Counted from the first letter of the stretch, positions 48,629 to 57,751 are shown. The stretch is DNA of 64,000 nt from Chryseobacterium ginsenosidimutans (GCF_024807225.1 NZ_JANUCO010000001.1:4526001-4590000), one strand, 5' to 3'. The notes: generated by a model not told the origin, from the sequence alone. A program made the numbers and translations.

Positions 48629-48636
48629 TAATTTTG
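48629..48636 (+). promoter_or_regulatory. Bacteroidota -7 box for ABC exporter; decides the start
   Basis: TAATTTTG ends ten bases before ATG 48646. A start at the in-frame TTG 48634 would fall inside the promoter, so 48646 is preferred and the leader is very short. Confidence 0.55.
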
Positions 48637-48645
48637 CAAAACTTT

Positions 48646-50307
48646 ATGAAAGCGCTAAAAACCCTAAACCCCTATTTTTGGAAACACAAGATATTATTAT
48701 TTTGGGGGGTACTATTCATCATCACGAGTAATTTTTTCAATATATATAAAGTTCAGTTTGTAGGAAAATCGGTAGACGAACTTACAAAGAACGGTAACCT
48801 TGGGTTTAATCATCAGGTTTTAATATATGTGGCAATTATTGTCGGATGTTCATTATTAACAGGATTCTTCACCTTTATGATGCGACAGACTATTATTGTT
48901 GCCTCAAGAAGAATTGAGTATGAACTTAAAAATAAAATATACAGACATTATCAGAATTTATCTTTAACAGATTATAAGCAGACAACAATCGGAGATTTAA
49001 TGAACAGATTAAGTGAAGATGTGGTTGCAGTAAGAATGTATCTGGGTCCCGGAGTAATGTATGTTGCCAACTTGATCGTTTTGGTAGTTATCACCGCAAT
49101 TTATATGGTGAAAACGGATGCTTCAATGACGCTTTGGACGTTGTTACCTTTGCCGATTCTGTCATATGCTATATATAAAGTAAGTTCGATTATTAATAAA
49201 AAGTCGAAAATCATGCAGAAAAGTCAGTCTGCGATTTCCACTTTTGTACAGGACAGCTTTTCAGGAATTCGTGTGGTGAAATTCTTTGCTAAAGAAAATT
49301 ACATCAAAAAGAATTATGGAGTAAAAGTAACCGATTATCAAAACAAAGCTCTTGATTTAGCAAAAACAGAAGCATATTTCTTTACTATTATTATATTCGT
49401 AATCGGATTATTGAATGTCGCCATCATTTGGGTTGGTGGTCAAAAATACATCAACGGACAATTAAGCATCGGTAAAATCGCCGATTTCTTTATGTACATC
49501 AATACGTTGATTTTCCCTTTCTCAATGGTAGGTTGGGTAACTTCCGTTAATCAAAGAGCGGAAGCTTCCATGCAAAGAATCAACGAGTTTATGGATAAGA
49601 AATCTGAAATTGTTAATAAAAACTTCGACAACTATTCTATTAAAGGAGACATCGAGTTCAGAAACGTTTCTTATGTTTATCCAAATACAGGAATCAGAGC
49701 TTTAGATAATTTAAGTTTTACATTAAAAGCCGGAGAATCTTTAGCCATTATGGGAAAAACCGGAAGCGGAAAGTCTACTATAGCATTGCTTCTATGTCGT
49801 TTAATTGATCCTACAGAAGGGGAAATTTTAATCGACGGAGTTAATCTCAAAGAACATAATCTCGAAAATTACAGAAATTTCATAGGCTATATTCCTCAGG
49901 AAAGCTACCTTTTCTCAGATTCTATCGAAAACAACATCGGTTTTGCCATCGACAAGCCTACTCACGGAAAAGTAGTTGAATACGCGACAATCGCAGATGT
50001 TGATAAAAATATTGTGGAGTTTAAAGAACAGTATAATACAATGGTTGGTGAACGCGGGGTCATGCTTTCGGGAGGTCAGAAACAGAGAATCTGTATCGCG
50101 AGAGCCTTAATTAAAGACCCAACCATTATTATTTTCGACGATTCCCTGTCTGCTTTGGATACGGAAACCGAGCAGAATATACTGGAAAATATCGATAGAA
50201 AAATCCGTAATGCAACCTCTATAATCATCACACACAGAGAGTCTAGCGCTCAAATAGCAGATAAAATACTTAACCTTACCGAAATTACCAATTCCGTAAC
50301 CGCATAG
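48646..50307 (+). CDS. ABC transporter, fused membrane and ATPase domains
   Basis: 553 residues: an exporter-type six-helix membrane domain (to about 310) and an ATPase domain with Walker A GKTGSGKST, signature LSGGQKQR, Walker B IIIFDD-SLSALD. MsbA/LmrA-like half transporter working as a homodimer. Substrate unknown. Monocistronic. Confidence 0.92.
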   Translation: MKALKTLNPYFWKHKILLFWGVLFIITSNFFNIYKVQFVGKSVDELTKNGNLGFNHQVLIYVAIIVGCSLLTGFFTFMMRQTIIVASRRIEYELKNKIYRHYQNLSLTDYKQTTIGDLMNRLSEDVVAVRMYLGPGVMYVANLIVLVVITAIYMVKTDASMTLWTLLPLPILSYAIYKVSSIINKKSKIMQKSQSAISTFVQDSFSGIRVVKFFAKENYIKKNYGVKVTDYQNKALDLAKTEAYFFTIIIFVIGLLNVAIIWVGGQKYINGQLSIGKIADFFMYINTLIFPFSMVGWVTSVNQRAEASMQRINEFMDKKSEIVNKNFDNYSIKGDIEFRNVSYVYPNTGIRALDNLSFTLKAGESLAIMGKTGSGKSTIALLLCRLIDPTEGEILIDGVNLKEHNLENYRNFIGYIPQESYLFSDSIENNIGFAIDKPTHGKVVEYATIADVDKNIVEFKEQYNTMVGERGVMLSGGQKQRICIARALIKDPTIIIFDDSLSALDTETEQNILENIDRKIRNATSIIITHRESSAQIADKILNLTEITNSVTA

Positions 50308-50369
50308 CAGATTCGTTCACAAATGTTAAATAAATCATAAAAAAAATTTTGTGATTAAAAGAAAACTTT

Positions 50370-50377
50370 TATATTTG
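50370..50377 (+). promoter_or_regulatory. Promoter -7 box for DUF3276 gene
   Basis: TATATTTG with TTTG at 50348-50351 (spacer 18), 31 bases before the start. Confidence 0.6.
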
Positions 50378-50408
50378 TTCTTAACAAGATTAAAAAAAAT
50401 ATCTAACA

Positions 50409-50744
50409 ATGAGTGAATACAAGGAACGCCATGAAAATGAAATTTTCACGAAGGTGTTAAAAGCAGGGAGAAGAACTTATTTCTTTGATGTGCGCGAGAC
50501 GAAAGCAGGAGATTATTATCTTACGATCACAGAGAGTAAGAAAAATTTCGGAGAGAATGGAGAAGCTACATTCGAGAAGCACAAAATTTACCTTTACAAG
50601 GAAGATTTTAAAAGTTTTCAGGAGATGTTTAATGAATCCACAGATTTCATCATTAACGAAAAAGGTGAGGATGTAATATCAGAAAAGCATGACAAAGACT
50701 TCAAAAGCAAATCTTTTACAATAGATTCTGACGACGAAGTTTAA
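50409..50744 (+). CDS. DUF3276 (PUR-like) nucleic-acid-binding protein
   Basis: 111 residues matching DUF3276 (EIFTKVLKAGRRTYFFDVRETKAGDYYLTITESKK and KIYLYKEDFKSFQEMF, key blocks). The fold is that of PUR-alpha repeats, which bind single-stranded DNA or RNA. Common in Bacteroidota as a single copy. Own promoter and terminator. Confidence 0.88.
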   Translation: MSEYKERHENEIFTKVLKAGRRTYFFDVRETKAGDYYLTITESKKNFGENGEATFEKHKIYLYKEDFKSFQEMFNESTDFIINEKGEDVISEKHDKDFKSKSFTIDSDDEV

Positions 50745-50760
50745 AAAGAATAATTCTAAA

Positions 50761-50797
50761 AACACAAGCATCTGAAAAAGGGTGCTTTTTTTGTGTT
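50761..50797 (+). terminator. Terminator of DUF3276 gene
   Basis: Stem AACACAAGCA / TGCTT...TGTGTT with a seven-T run inside the 3' arm; 16 bases past the stop. Confidence 0.7.
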
Positions 50798-50847
50798 CAA
50801 ATTTTCAGTAAAATCCTTAAGAATAAACTCAGATTTAAACAATAAAA

Positions 50848-50878
50848 AAAACACACTCTCATATTGAGAATGTGTTTA
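50848..50878 (-). terminator. Terminator of tRNA-His
   Basis: AAACACA-TCTC-atat-GAGA-TGTGTTT hairpin just beyond the 3' end of the tRNA, with A/T runs. Confidence 0.65.
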
Positions 50879-50884
50879 TCTGTG

Positions 50885-50959
50885 GGTGAATGAGGGGTCT
50901 CGAACCCCCGACCTCCGGAACCACAATCCGGCGCTCTAACCAACTGAGCTACAATCACC
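50885..50959 (-). tRNA. tRNA-His (GTG anticodon)
   Basis: The minus strand folds into a cloverleaf: D arm GCTC-AGTTGGTTA-GAGC, anticodon stem CCGGA/TCCGG with loop TTGTGGT (anticodon GTG), T arm GGGGG-TTCGAGA-CCCCT. The extra 5' G(-1) opposite C73 is the mark of tRNA-His. The acceptor stem has one U:U mismatch at 5:68. CCA is not encoded. Confidence 0.93.
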
Positions 50960-50995
50960 GTTTTTGGTGGTGCAAATATAAGAAAGAATTTTTAA

Positions 50996-51715
50996 TTACC
51001 AAACAATTCCATCAAAATTTTTCATCGCAATTAACTTCTCAGACGTAAATCCCTCAGCATAAGTCACTCCCGAAAGTCTTCCTAAATCCTGCGCACGATA
51101 CGTTAAGCTTTCATAAAAGTCTTTTGAGGTAATCGGAGTTTCAGGTTCCGTAGAAGTTGGGTCATAAAACTGAGTTTTGAATGCCATACATGCCGCAATC
51201 TTCTTATCAAGATGTTCTGATATGTCAATTACAAATTCTGGTTCTATATTTTTCCACTGAATATAATGGAAAATCTGCTTCGGTCTCCACACCTCCTGAT
51301 TTTCTCCATCCAAAACAGTTTCAATTTTTCTTAAACCAGCTAAAAAGCACGCATCCGATACTAATTTCGCTCCTTTTGCGTGGTCTGGATGTCTATCATC
51401 AATTGCATTCGCTAAGACGATTTCTGGCCTATATTTGCGAATCATTTTTACGATCCTCATTTGATATTCTCCAGAATTTTCCAGAAAGCCATCTTTCATT
51501 TCAAGATTTTCTCTTGCAACGACTCCCAAGATTTTTGCCGAATTTCCCGCTTCCACTTTTCTTATTTCATCAGTTCCTCTCGTTCCAAGTTCTCCTTTTG
51601 TAAGATCTACGATAGCGCATATTTTTCCTTCCGAAACCATTTTGGCAATTGTTCCTCCACAACCCAATTCTACATCATCAGGATGAGCGCCAAATGCAAG
51701 TATATCTGTTTTCAT
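50996..51715 (-). CDS. bshB1: Bacillithiol biosynthesis deacetylase BshB1
   Basis: 239 residues in the LmbE/GlcNAc-PI de-N-acetylase family. Zinc motifs GAHPDDVELGCGGT and DRHPDH are present. It removes the acetyl group from GlcNAc-malate, the second step of bacillithiol synthesis; the C-terminal part (LGRLSGVTYAEGF) is typical of BshB1. Confidence 0.93.
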   Translation of the reverse strand: MKTDILAFGAHPDDVELGCGGTIAKMVSEGKICAIVDLTKGELGTRGTDEIRKVEAGNSAKILGVVARENLEMKDGFLENSGEYQMRIVKMIRKYRPEIVLANAIDDRHPDHAKGAKLVSDACFLAGLRKIETVLDGENQEVWRPKQIFHYIQWKNIEPEFVIDISEHLDKKIAACMAFKTQFYDPTSTEPETPITSKDFYESLTYRAQDLGRLSGVTYAEGFTSEKLIAMKNFDGIVW

Positions 51716-51720
51716 ATTTT

Positions 51721-51752
51721 CAAAGATAAGATTTAAAACAAAAACTTCCCAA
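51721..51752 (-). promoter_or_regulatory. Promoter of bshB1
   Basis: On the minus strand TTG (51750-51752), 21-base spacer, TATCTTTG (51721-51728), five bases before the start codon. It overlaps the next terminator. Confidence 0.5.
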
Positions 51753-51775
51753 ACATTACGAATGGGAAGTTTTAA
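51739..51775 (-). terminator. Terminator of TPR protein gene
   Basis: Stem AAAACTTCCCA / TGGGAAGTTTT with an 11-base loop, 23 bases beyond the stop. Confidence 0.8.
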
Positions 51776-51797
51776 TATCTATAATTTAAATTTTAAA

Positions 51798-53435
51798 TTA
51801 CTTGTTGATCTCTGCATTCAATTTTACAGCATCCTGATAAGTAGGATCCAATTGAACAGATTTAGCAACATAATCTTTAGCTTTAGCTACATCAGATTCC
51901 TTAGATAAATAAGCTACCGCAAAATAAGCGTATGCTAAAGTCTGCTTATTAGCATCAACTTCTGCCGGTTTTACCGTACTTATATATTTTTCGTACGCTA
52001 TTTTCGCCGCATCATTATTTGAAGCCTGCTGATAAGAATATCCTAAACTGTAGTAAGCAGGAGCCCAATCCGGAAGAATGGTACTCATTTTCTGCCATGT
52101 TGCAATTGCTCCGTTCCAGTTTTTAACATCTTGGTAAGCCGTTGCCAACTTGAATAAAGAGTCTGTATCCTGAGCGTTTGCAGCTACTTTTTGTTTTAAA
52201 CCATCAATCATAGGGTTGCTTGGTCCTGCATCTACATCAGCTTGAGAAGCTCCTCCTCCAGCGATTTTAGCCAGTTCCATATCCCATTTCATTGTTTCGT
52301 CTTTTGCTGCTTTTGCAATGGCAATTTTTTGTTGAGCTTCAGCTGTTAATGCAGCTTTCTTAGCCGCATCAGTTTCAGTTTTAGCCAATCCTGCTGCGAT
52401 CAAACCTTGAAGACCTTGATCTGCAGGTTGTATTCTTGATTTTTCAGCCTGAGAAACGAAATTATCCATATTCTGCATAGCTTCAGGATATTTTCCGTCT
52501 GCGAATAATTGATACGCTCTTAATTTAAACTTAATAGGATCATTAATTTTATCAAAGATTTTATCTAAAACCTGCTTAGAGTTTGTGTAATCTTCATTTG
52601 TAAAATAAAGTTTAGCAATTTCTAACTGTGTATATGGATCTTCATCAGCATATTTTGTATAGTTGATAAGATCTTGAGTTGCTTTCGCATTTTGTTGATA
52701 TCTGATGTCGTAAGCAGCCAATGCCTTGTAAGCAGGTGCGTAAGAAGGGTCTGTTGCGATCGCTTTTTCAATACTCGTTTTAGCTTGCTGCCACTGTTGA
52801 GCAGCCATCCACAATGTACCGATTCTTGTATAAACAGACGCTTTATTTTTAGCTAATGGAAGTGCTTTATCATAAGCTGTCATTGCATCTCCAGGGATTT
52901 TCTTCAATCTGTAAGCGTCACCTAATGTATAATAATAGTGTGCAGGAACTTCTTTTCTTGAAGCTCTTTCAATCGCTTTATTTAAGAATTCAATCGCCAA
53001 GTCCGGAGAGTTGTTTTTCTCAAATAACGTTAAAGCTTCAGCAGCTCTGAACAATACTTCAGCATCTTTCTCTCTAGAATCTGTTACAATTTTCTGAATT
53101 TCTCCAATTGCATTTTTATCACCTTTTCCAAGTTTCACAGTAGCCAAGCCTAATTTATTCAAATAGCTTTTGCTACTTACTGCAAGACCTTTATTGAAAC
53201 TATCTGTAGCTGCTGCAAAATCCGGCTCTCCTTGCTTTAAAAACGTATTTCCTAAATAGAAATAGTTTTCATCAGTAGGTGCCGAAGCAATCATGTTCGT
53301 AAAATTAGTTTTTGCTTGAGCGAATTTATCACTATCAATACTGTTAATACCATCCTGTACGGTTTGCGCATAGGCAAAATTGGTAAAAAATACCACAGCT
53401 GCTCCAAAAGCAATCTTCTTTACATTCATATTCAT
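51798..53435 (-). CDS. Exported tetratricopeptide repeat protein
   Basis: About 545 residues from the start chosen here (MNMNVKKIAFGAAVVFFTNFAYAQ, a signal peptide; other in-frame starts at 53462, 53447 and 53429 cannot be excluded). At least eight TPR-like helix pairs (for example AFAQAKTNFTNMIASAPTDENYFYLGNTFLKQG, shortened here, and YAPAYKALAAYDIRYQQN). TPR arrays bind partner proteins; its place after a PstS-like lipoprotein and the TonB cluster suggests a periplasmic role with them (inference). Confidence 0.85.
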   Translation of the reverse strand: MNMNVKKIAFGAAVVFFTNFAYAQTVQDGINSIDSDKFAQAKTNFTNMIASAPTDENYFYLGNTFLKQGEPDFAAATDSFNKGLAVSSKSYLNKLGLATVKLGKGDKNAIGEIQKIVTDSREKDAEVLFRAAEALTLFEKNNSPDLAIEFLNKAIERASRKEVPAHYYYTLGDAYRLKKIPGDAMTAYDKALPLAKNKASVYTRIGTLWMAAQQWQQAKTSIEKAIATDPSYAPAYKALAAYDIRYQQNAKATQDLINYTKYADEDPYTQLEIAKLYFTNEDYTNSKQVLDKIFDKINDPIKFKLRAYQLFADGKYPEAMQNMDNFVSQAEKSRIQPADQGLQGLIAAGLAKTETDAAKKAALTAEAQQKIAIAKAAKDETMKWDMELAKIAGGGASQADVDAGPSNPMIDGLKQKVAANAQDTDSLFKLATAYQDVKNWNGAIATWQKMSTILPDWAPAYYSLGYSYQQASNNDAAKIAYEKYISTVKPAEVDANKQTLAYAYFAVAYLSKESDVAKAKDYVAKSVQLDPTYQDAVKLNAEINK

Positions 53436-53543
53436 TATATCTTTCATTTTATATTTTCTCATCTAAATTTCGATTTATATAATACACAATTTTCAGACCA
53501 AAATAATATTTTTATTTCGGGTAAAGGGTCAATTTAAGATTTT

Positions 53544-54416
53544 TTAACGCATTTGCACTTCTCTTCCGTAGATATTGTAAGGTTGCAATCCTTCCTTTTG
53601 AACGATCATTTGCCCCAATTGTGTGCAAGAATATCTTATAAAACCATTGGCAATATTAAAATTTCCTTCGTTTGTTAAAAAATAAAGAACTCTTGTAAAA
53701 GGATAATTCATTTTGCGTAGGTTTTCAAAATCGGTGGTATACAATTTCCCTTTATATTCTACGGGAAGAATTTTCACCTTATCTTTTAACTGTTCAGATT
53801 CTTTATCATAAGGACGACTGAATGTATTAAGACCAATAACTCCAATTTTATCCGGATATTTGTTTAATTCTTCAATGACATTTTTACTTCCGGGAATTAC
53901 TGAGAATTTTAAATCTTTAGGCTGTTTTTTGAGCTTTTGAGCTACGAAATTCAAATTACTTGAATTGGTTCCGTCAAAGATGAATTCTTTGTTTTCAGAC
54001 TGCATTCCCTGTGAAATTTCTTCCATTGAAATACTTTTTTTCGGAGAATCTTTCGGAACAATGAATATCACAGCATCTGCCGCGAATTTTGCAGGTAAAA
54101 ACTTAAGGTCAACTTGTTCTTCGTACGTTTTAATTTCTTCCGGAGATAAATCTTTAGACATTACAACGATTCTCGCTTTATTTCTCAATAAATCAAGGAA
54201 ACCCAAATCTTCTTTTTTCGTCACCACTTTAATCTTTGTTTCAGGATAATTAATCATATATCCTTCTGCTAAAGCTTCTGTAACGCTTTTAAAAGATTCA
54301 TCTGTAAAAATTGTCATTTCGCCTTTGTGATAAGACGGAGATTTATCTTCTCTTTTGCAGCTTACTGCTATAATACTAAGGAAAAATAGCATTATAATTT
54401 TAATACTACTCTTCAT
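53544..54416 (-). CDS. PstS-like periplasmic substrate-binding lipoprotein
   Basis: The start MKSSIKIIM (54416) gives a lipoprotein signal (LSIIAVSC, Cys about 20). The body is a PBP-like fold as in phosphate-binding PstS: a phosphate-like loop MTIFTDESFKSV, FDGTNSSN, NKYPDKIGVIGLNTF. No Pst channel genes are here, and similar genes beside ExbB/ExbD/TonB in this class may serve another purpose. The longer start (54464) lies within the gene upstream. Ligand not known. Confidence 0.82.
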   Translation of the reverse strand: MKSSIKIIMLFFLSIIAVSCKREDKSPSYHKGEMTIFTDESFKSVTEALAEGYMINYPETKIKVVTKKEDLGFLDLLRNKARIVVMSKDLSPEEIKTYEEQVDLKFLPAKFAADAVIFIVPKDSPKKSISMEEISQGMQSENKEFIFDGTNSSNLNFVAQKLKKQPKDLKFSVIPGSKNVIEELNKYPDKIGVIGLNTFSRPYDKESEQLKDKVKILPVEYKGKLYTTDFENLRKMNYPFTRVLYFLTNEGNFNIANGFIRYSCTQLGQMIVQKEGLQPYNIYGREVQMR

Positions 54417-54603
54417 TTCCTGAACTTTTAATTTTTGAAATCGCTCTGTAAATTCTGAAAACACCGTAAAGAATAAGAAGCCCGCCCATTGCGTAAGCTA
54501 CGCCGGGCTCTAGAATCGTAAAAAAGAACTTATAGTAAATAACTACAATTCCTAAAACGATATAAAATAATCCCGTAACCAGGGATAACCAATTGAACAT
54601 CAT
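54406..54603 (-). CDS. Small membrane protein
   Basis: 65 residues with two membrane helices (LVTGLFYIVLGIVVIYYK and EPGVAYAMGGLLILYGVFRIYR), then a basic tail. Overlaps the PstS-like gene by 11 bases. I do not recognise a named family; the conserved place between tonB and the PstS-like gene suggests coupling. Confidence 0.75.
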   Translation of the reverse strand: MMFNWLSLVTGLFYIVLGIVVIYYKFFFTILEPGVAYAMGGLLILYGVFRIYRAISKIKSSGNEE

Positions 54604-54626
54604 GTAACAAAAATACCAAAAAAAAT

Positions 54627-54656
54627 AAAAAGAGAAGCATATGCTTCTCTTTTTTA
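54627..54656 (-). terminator. Terminator or pause after tonB
   Basis: AAAAAGAGAAGCAT / ATGCTTCTCTTTTT, a perfect 14-bp palindrome with no loop; it lies between tonB and the small membrane protein gene. Confidence 0.7.
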
Positions 54657-54681
54657 ATTATTATTTAAAAGATAAATAATA

Positions 54682-55524
54682 TTATCCTTCAAAATTCATT
54701 GTTAAAGGTAATCTGAATCGGTAACGAACAGATTGTCCGTTAATTTTAGCAGGAGTCCATTTGTTTTTAATAGACTTAATGGTTCTCATCGCTTCCGAGT
54801 TGAAATCCGCGTTTTTCCCATTAGCTTTAACGTCGGTAATACTTCCATCTCTTTCAACAACGAAAGTGATTTCTGTTTTTACCGTACCTTCATCACCATT
54901 CATCGCAGAACCGTCAAAGTTACTAGATACTTTGTTTCTGAAGGCATTAATACCTCCAGGGAATTCTGCAGTTTGCTCTACCTCTGTATAAACTTGGTTC
55001 TCATTAACTTGAGGTTTCACTTCAGCTGTTGAAGCTTTGTTCCCAGTTGATGGTGGCGGCGGTGGTGGTGTATAATTAGGCACTTTAACCCCTGCCTGAT
55101 TCTCCAAACCAGTCTGCGTTTCTAATTGCTTAGAAATTGGCGGCGGTGGAGTTTCAATTTTTGGAGCTTTTACAGGCTCCGGAACCACGTTTTGAATTAC
55201 TTCAATTTTCTCTTCCTCTTTTGGTGGAGGTGGTGGAGGTGGTTCTTCTTCTTTAGGCTGCTCAATAATTTTATCTTCCTGAAGAATCTCTACCAAATCA
55301 GCCTTCACTTCTTGCTTAGGTGGTTCGGTAAGTCTTTTAATTGTAAGATAAATAAAAGGAGACAAAGCCGCAATAAGGAATAATGCAGTTCCTAAGATAA
55401 AAGATTTTGTCAGTAATCTAGGATACTGATGTCTTAAATCATAGGCACCATATTCCTTGTTTCTATTTTCAAATACAATCTCGTCTAAAGTAAGACTAGG
55501 ATCGTATATATTTTCGTTTGCCAT
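54682..55524 (-). CDS. tonB: TonB energy transducer
   Basis: 280 residues: one N-terminal membrane helix (about residues 38-58), a Pro/Glu/Lys-rich periplasmic spacer (PPPPPPKEEEKIEVIQ; TPPPPISKQ) and a C-terminal TonB domain (GSITDVKANGKNADFNSEAMRTIKSI, KINGQSVRYRFRLPLTMNF; shortened). It passes proton-motive energy to outer-membrane receptors. Last of the ExbB-ExbD-ExbD-TonB set. Confidence 0.94.
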   Translation of the reverse strand: MANENIYDPSLTLDEIVFENRNKEYGAYDLRHQYPRLLTKSFILGTALFLIAALSPFIYLTIKRLTEPPKQEVKADLVEILQEDKIIEQPKEEEPPPPPPPKEEEKIEVIQNVVPEPVKAPKIETPPPPISKQLETQTGLENQAGVKVPNYTPPPPPPSTGNKASTAEVKPQVNENQVYTEVEQTAEFPGGINAFRNKVSSNFDGSAMNGDEGTVKTEITFVVERDGSITDVKANGKNADFNSEAMRTIKSIKNKWTPAKINGQSVRYRFRLPLTMNFEG

Positions 55525-55548
55525 AGATTTACAATTTTATGGTTTAAA

Positions 55549-56121
55549 TTACTTTGCCGCAGGTGCTGCAGGAGATCCTGAATTACCTACTTTTCTGTCG
55601 TAAATGGCTTTTTCCCAAGGTTTAAGATCAGTAACACCGTACTGCTCACTCTTTGTAATTGCCATTTCGTCAAGAATATCAACAAAGTTTTTATACACAG
55701 CATCATCAGTCGGTTTGATAATAACAGTAAATTTTGTTTTATCTGCCGCATTTGCTTTTGCCTGCCCTATTATTTTTCTAATTCCTTCTCTATCGAAAGT
55801 AGTTTCATTAAGATTCTGATCCGTCAAAGATGTATTATCTTGCTGGTGCCAGAAAATCTTATTGTCTTTACCTAATAATAAAGAAATCGAGTTAGAAAGT
55901 TTAATTTCTGTCGGAGGTGGTTTTGGTTGATCTTCTTTCGGTTTTGCCGGAAGCCCCAAATCCATTACATTCGGTTTAGAGAATGTGGTTGTGAACATAA
56001 AGAAGGTAATCAAAAGAAACCCTAAGTCCACCATCGGAGTCATATCTACGCGGGTATTCTGCTTCTTGGATCGAACCTTTCCGCCTTTCCCGCCTTTTTC
56101 CTGTACTTGTACTTCTGCCAT
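55549..56121 (-). CDS. exbD: ExbD/TolR biopolymer transport protein (second copy)
   Basis: 190 residues with one membrane helix near residues 30-50, preceded by DMTPMVDLGFLLITFFM, which bears the conserved proton-carrying Asp. A soluble periplasmic tail follows. Unlike the upstream copy it has a basic N-terminus (GGKGGKVRSKKQ). Twelve bases separate it from the first exbD. Confidence 0.93.
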   Translation of the reverse strand: MAEVQVQEKGGKGGKVRSKKQNTRVDMTPMVDLGFLLITFFMFTTTFSKPNVMDLGLPAKPKEDQPKPPPTEIKLSNSISLLLGKDNKIFWHQQDNTSLTDQNLNETTFDREGIRKIIGQAKANAADKTKFTVIIKPTDDAVYKNFVDILDEMAITKSEQYGVTDLKPWEKAIYDRKVGNSGSPAAPAAK

Positions 56122-56133
56122 TTCTAAATGATA

Positions 56134-56742
56134 TTATTCATTAGGTTTACCTTCTTGTGATGTAATCAACCAAAATTTAAGAAAATCAATATCTCTTAAA
56201 CCTTCAAATAGGCTTTTAACTTTTGGATATTCAGTACTAACGTCACCCTTAATCGCTAATTTGTATTGAGGATTTACGTTTAAACTTTCTTTTACCCAGT
56301 CCACTAACTGCTTATTTGTACTATCCATAGGAATCCCTGTAGGACTCTTAAAGTTCTTCTGCTCGTCACCCGGCATATCAAGATAGCTCTTTAGCTGGTT
56401 CATAGGAACCCCAATTGCTTGTACTCTTTGGAATGCAACTTTTTCGTTATTGTCAAAAGTAATACCATACTTTTTACCCATATTGTCTAAAAGCTGTAAT
56501 CTCTCAGATGCATTTTCTACTGGCTGGAAATAAAATTTCCCCTCCGGAGTAGCGTTGATGGTCATCAAACTTGCATCAGGAAGTAACTTCTCTGATATTG
56601 AAGATGGCGGTTTGATCTGCTCCACGTCAGGTTTTTTAAACTGAGTGGTCAAGATAAAGAATGTAAGCAGTAGGAAGGCAACGTCACACATTGCCGTCAT
56701 ATCCGTCACTACTCCATGTCTTTTTGGTTTGACTCTCGCCAT
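56134..56742 (-). CDS. exbD: ExbD/TolR biopolymer transport protein (first copy)
   Basis: 202 residues with DMTAMCDVAFLLLTFFILT near residues 14-32 (conserved Asp in the single helix) and a periplasmic domain. Two different ExbD proteins per set are common in Bacteroidota and may form heteromers with the one ExbB. Confidence 0.93.
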   Translation of the reverse strand: MARVKPKRHGVVTDMTAMCDVAFLLLTFFILTTQFKKPDVEQIKPPSSISEKLLPDASLMTINATPEGKFYFQPVENASERLQLLDNMGKKYGITFDNNEKVAFQRVQAIGVPMNQLKSYLDMPGDEQKNFKSPTGIPMDSTNKQLVDWVKESLNVNPQYKLAIKGDVSTEYPKVKSLFEGLRDIDFLKFWLITSQEGKPNE

Positions 56743-56808
56743 TGTTTTGAATTATTTTTAATTAAACTTCTGTTATTGTATGCAAATTCCTTGCTAAAGA
56801 TTCAATTC

Positions 56809-57672
56809 TTAGTTGAATTCAGCGAAAGACTGCTGGATACTCATTGCGATCTCGTCGATCTTGTAAGTTAATCCGTCAATTCTAGATGTAAAATAATTGT
56901 AAAGGATAATAGCAATAGCTGAAGTACCAATACCTAAAGCCGTGTTAATCAATGCTTCAGAGATACCTGTAGAAAGTGCAGCTGCATCTGGAGTACCACC
57001 ACCAGAACCTAATGCGAAGAATGCTTTAATCATCCCGATTACCGTTCCTAATAGTGCGATCAAAGTTGCAACAGTACCTAATGTAGAAAGAATCATCATG
57101 TTTTTCTCCAACATTGGCATCTCAAGAGTTGTAGCCTCTTCGATAGCTTTGTTAAGAGCTACCATTTTCTGCTCTTTATTTAATGTAGTGTCATGAGAAA
57201 GTGCTTTGTAAGTAGTAAGACCTTCTTTCACTACGTTACCTACAGAACCTTGTTGTCTGTCACACTCTTCTAAAGCTTCGTCAACTTTGTTTTGGTTTAG
57301 TAAGCTTCTTACTTGTACTACGAAGTTGTCTAGGTTTCCTTTCCCAGCCGCTTTTCCAAGAATTAATGCTCTTTCAATAGAGAAAACGATTACAGTGATC
57401 ATGAAAGTAATCAAGATCGGTACGATAACCCCTCCTTTGTAGATAATTCCTAAAAACGACTCTGGATGAATGTCTTTTCCTTCAGTACTTGAGAAAGCTA
57501 CAGAACCACCACCTAGTTTATCCGCGTCTTTAAAATTTCCTGGGTTCCCAAGAACAAATAAATAGATACAAACTCCTATAACGAATAAAATAGGAATAAT
57601 AATAGCTGGGTTTAAACCTCCCGCCTTTCTAGCAACTAATTGCTCATCATTTTTTGAAACATTCATTTCCAT
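56809..57672 (-). CDS. exbB: MotA/TolQ/ExbB proton channel protein
   Basis: 287 residues with helices near 20-42, 75-100, and the conserved pair at 190-260 (LGTVATLIALLGTVIGMIKAF, EALINTALGIGTSAIAIILYNYF; shortened). With ExbD it forms the proton-driven motor for TonB. First gene of the operon, with a clear promoter. Confidence 0.94.
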   Translation of the reverse strand: MEMNVSKNDEQLVARKAGGLNPAIIIPILFVIGVCIYLFVLGNPGNFKDADKLGGGSVAFSSTEGKDIHPESFLGIIYKGGVIVPILITFMITVIVFSIERALILGKAAGKGNLDNFVVQVRSLLNQNKVDEALEECDRQQGSVGNVVKEGLTTYKALSHDTTLNKEQKMVALNKAIEEATTLEMPMLEKNMMILSTLGTVATLIALLGTVIGMIKAFFALGSGGGTPDAAALSTGISEALINTALGIGTSAIAIILYNYFTSRIDGLTYKIDEIAMSIQQSFAEFN

Positions 57673-57722
57673 ATTTAACTAAATTATATTGTTTTAAAAT
57701 TTTACAAGGTGTAAATTAAAGG

Positions 57723-57751
57723 CAAAATTAATTAAAATACAATAGTCTCAA
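57723..57751 (-). promoter_or_regulatory. Promoter of exbB-exbD-exbD-tonB
   Basis: On the minus strand TTG (57749-57751), 18-base spacer, TAATTTTG (57723-57730), 50 bases before the exbB start. Confidence 0.65.

Noticed and set aside
48634..48645. Start of the ABC exporter at TTG 48634
   Set aside because: The TTG lies within the likely -7 box; ATG 48646 gives the conserved N-terminus.
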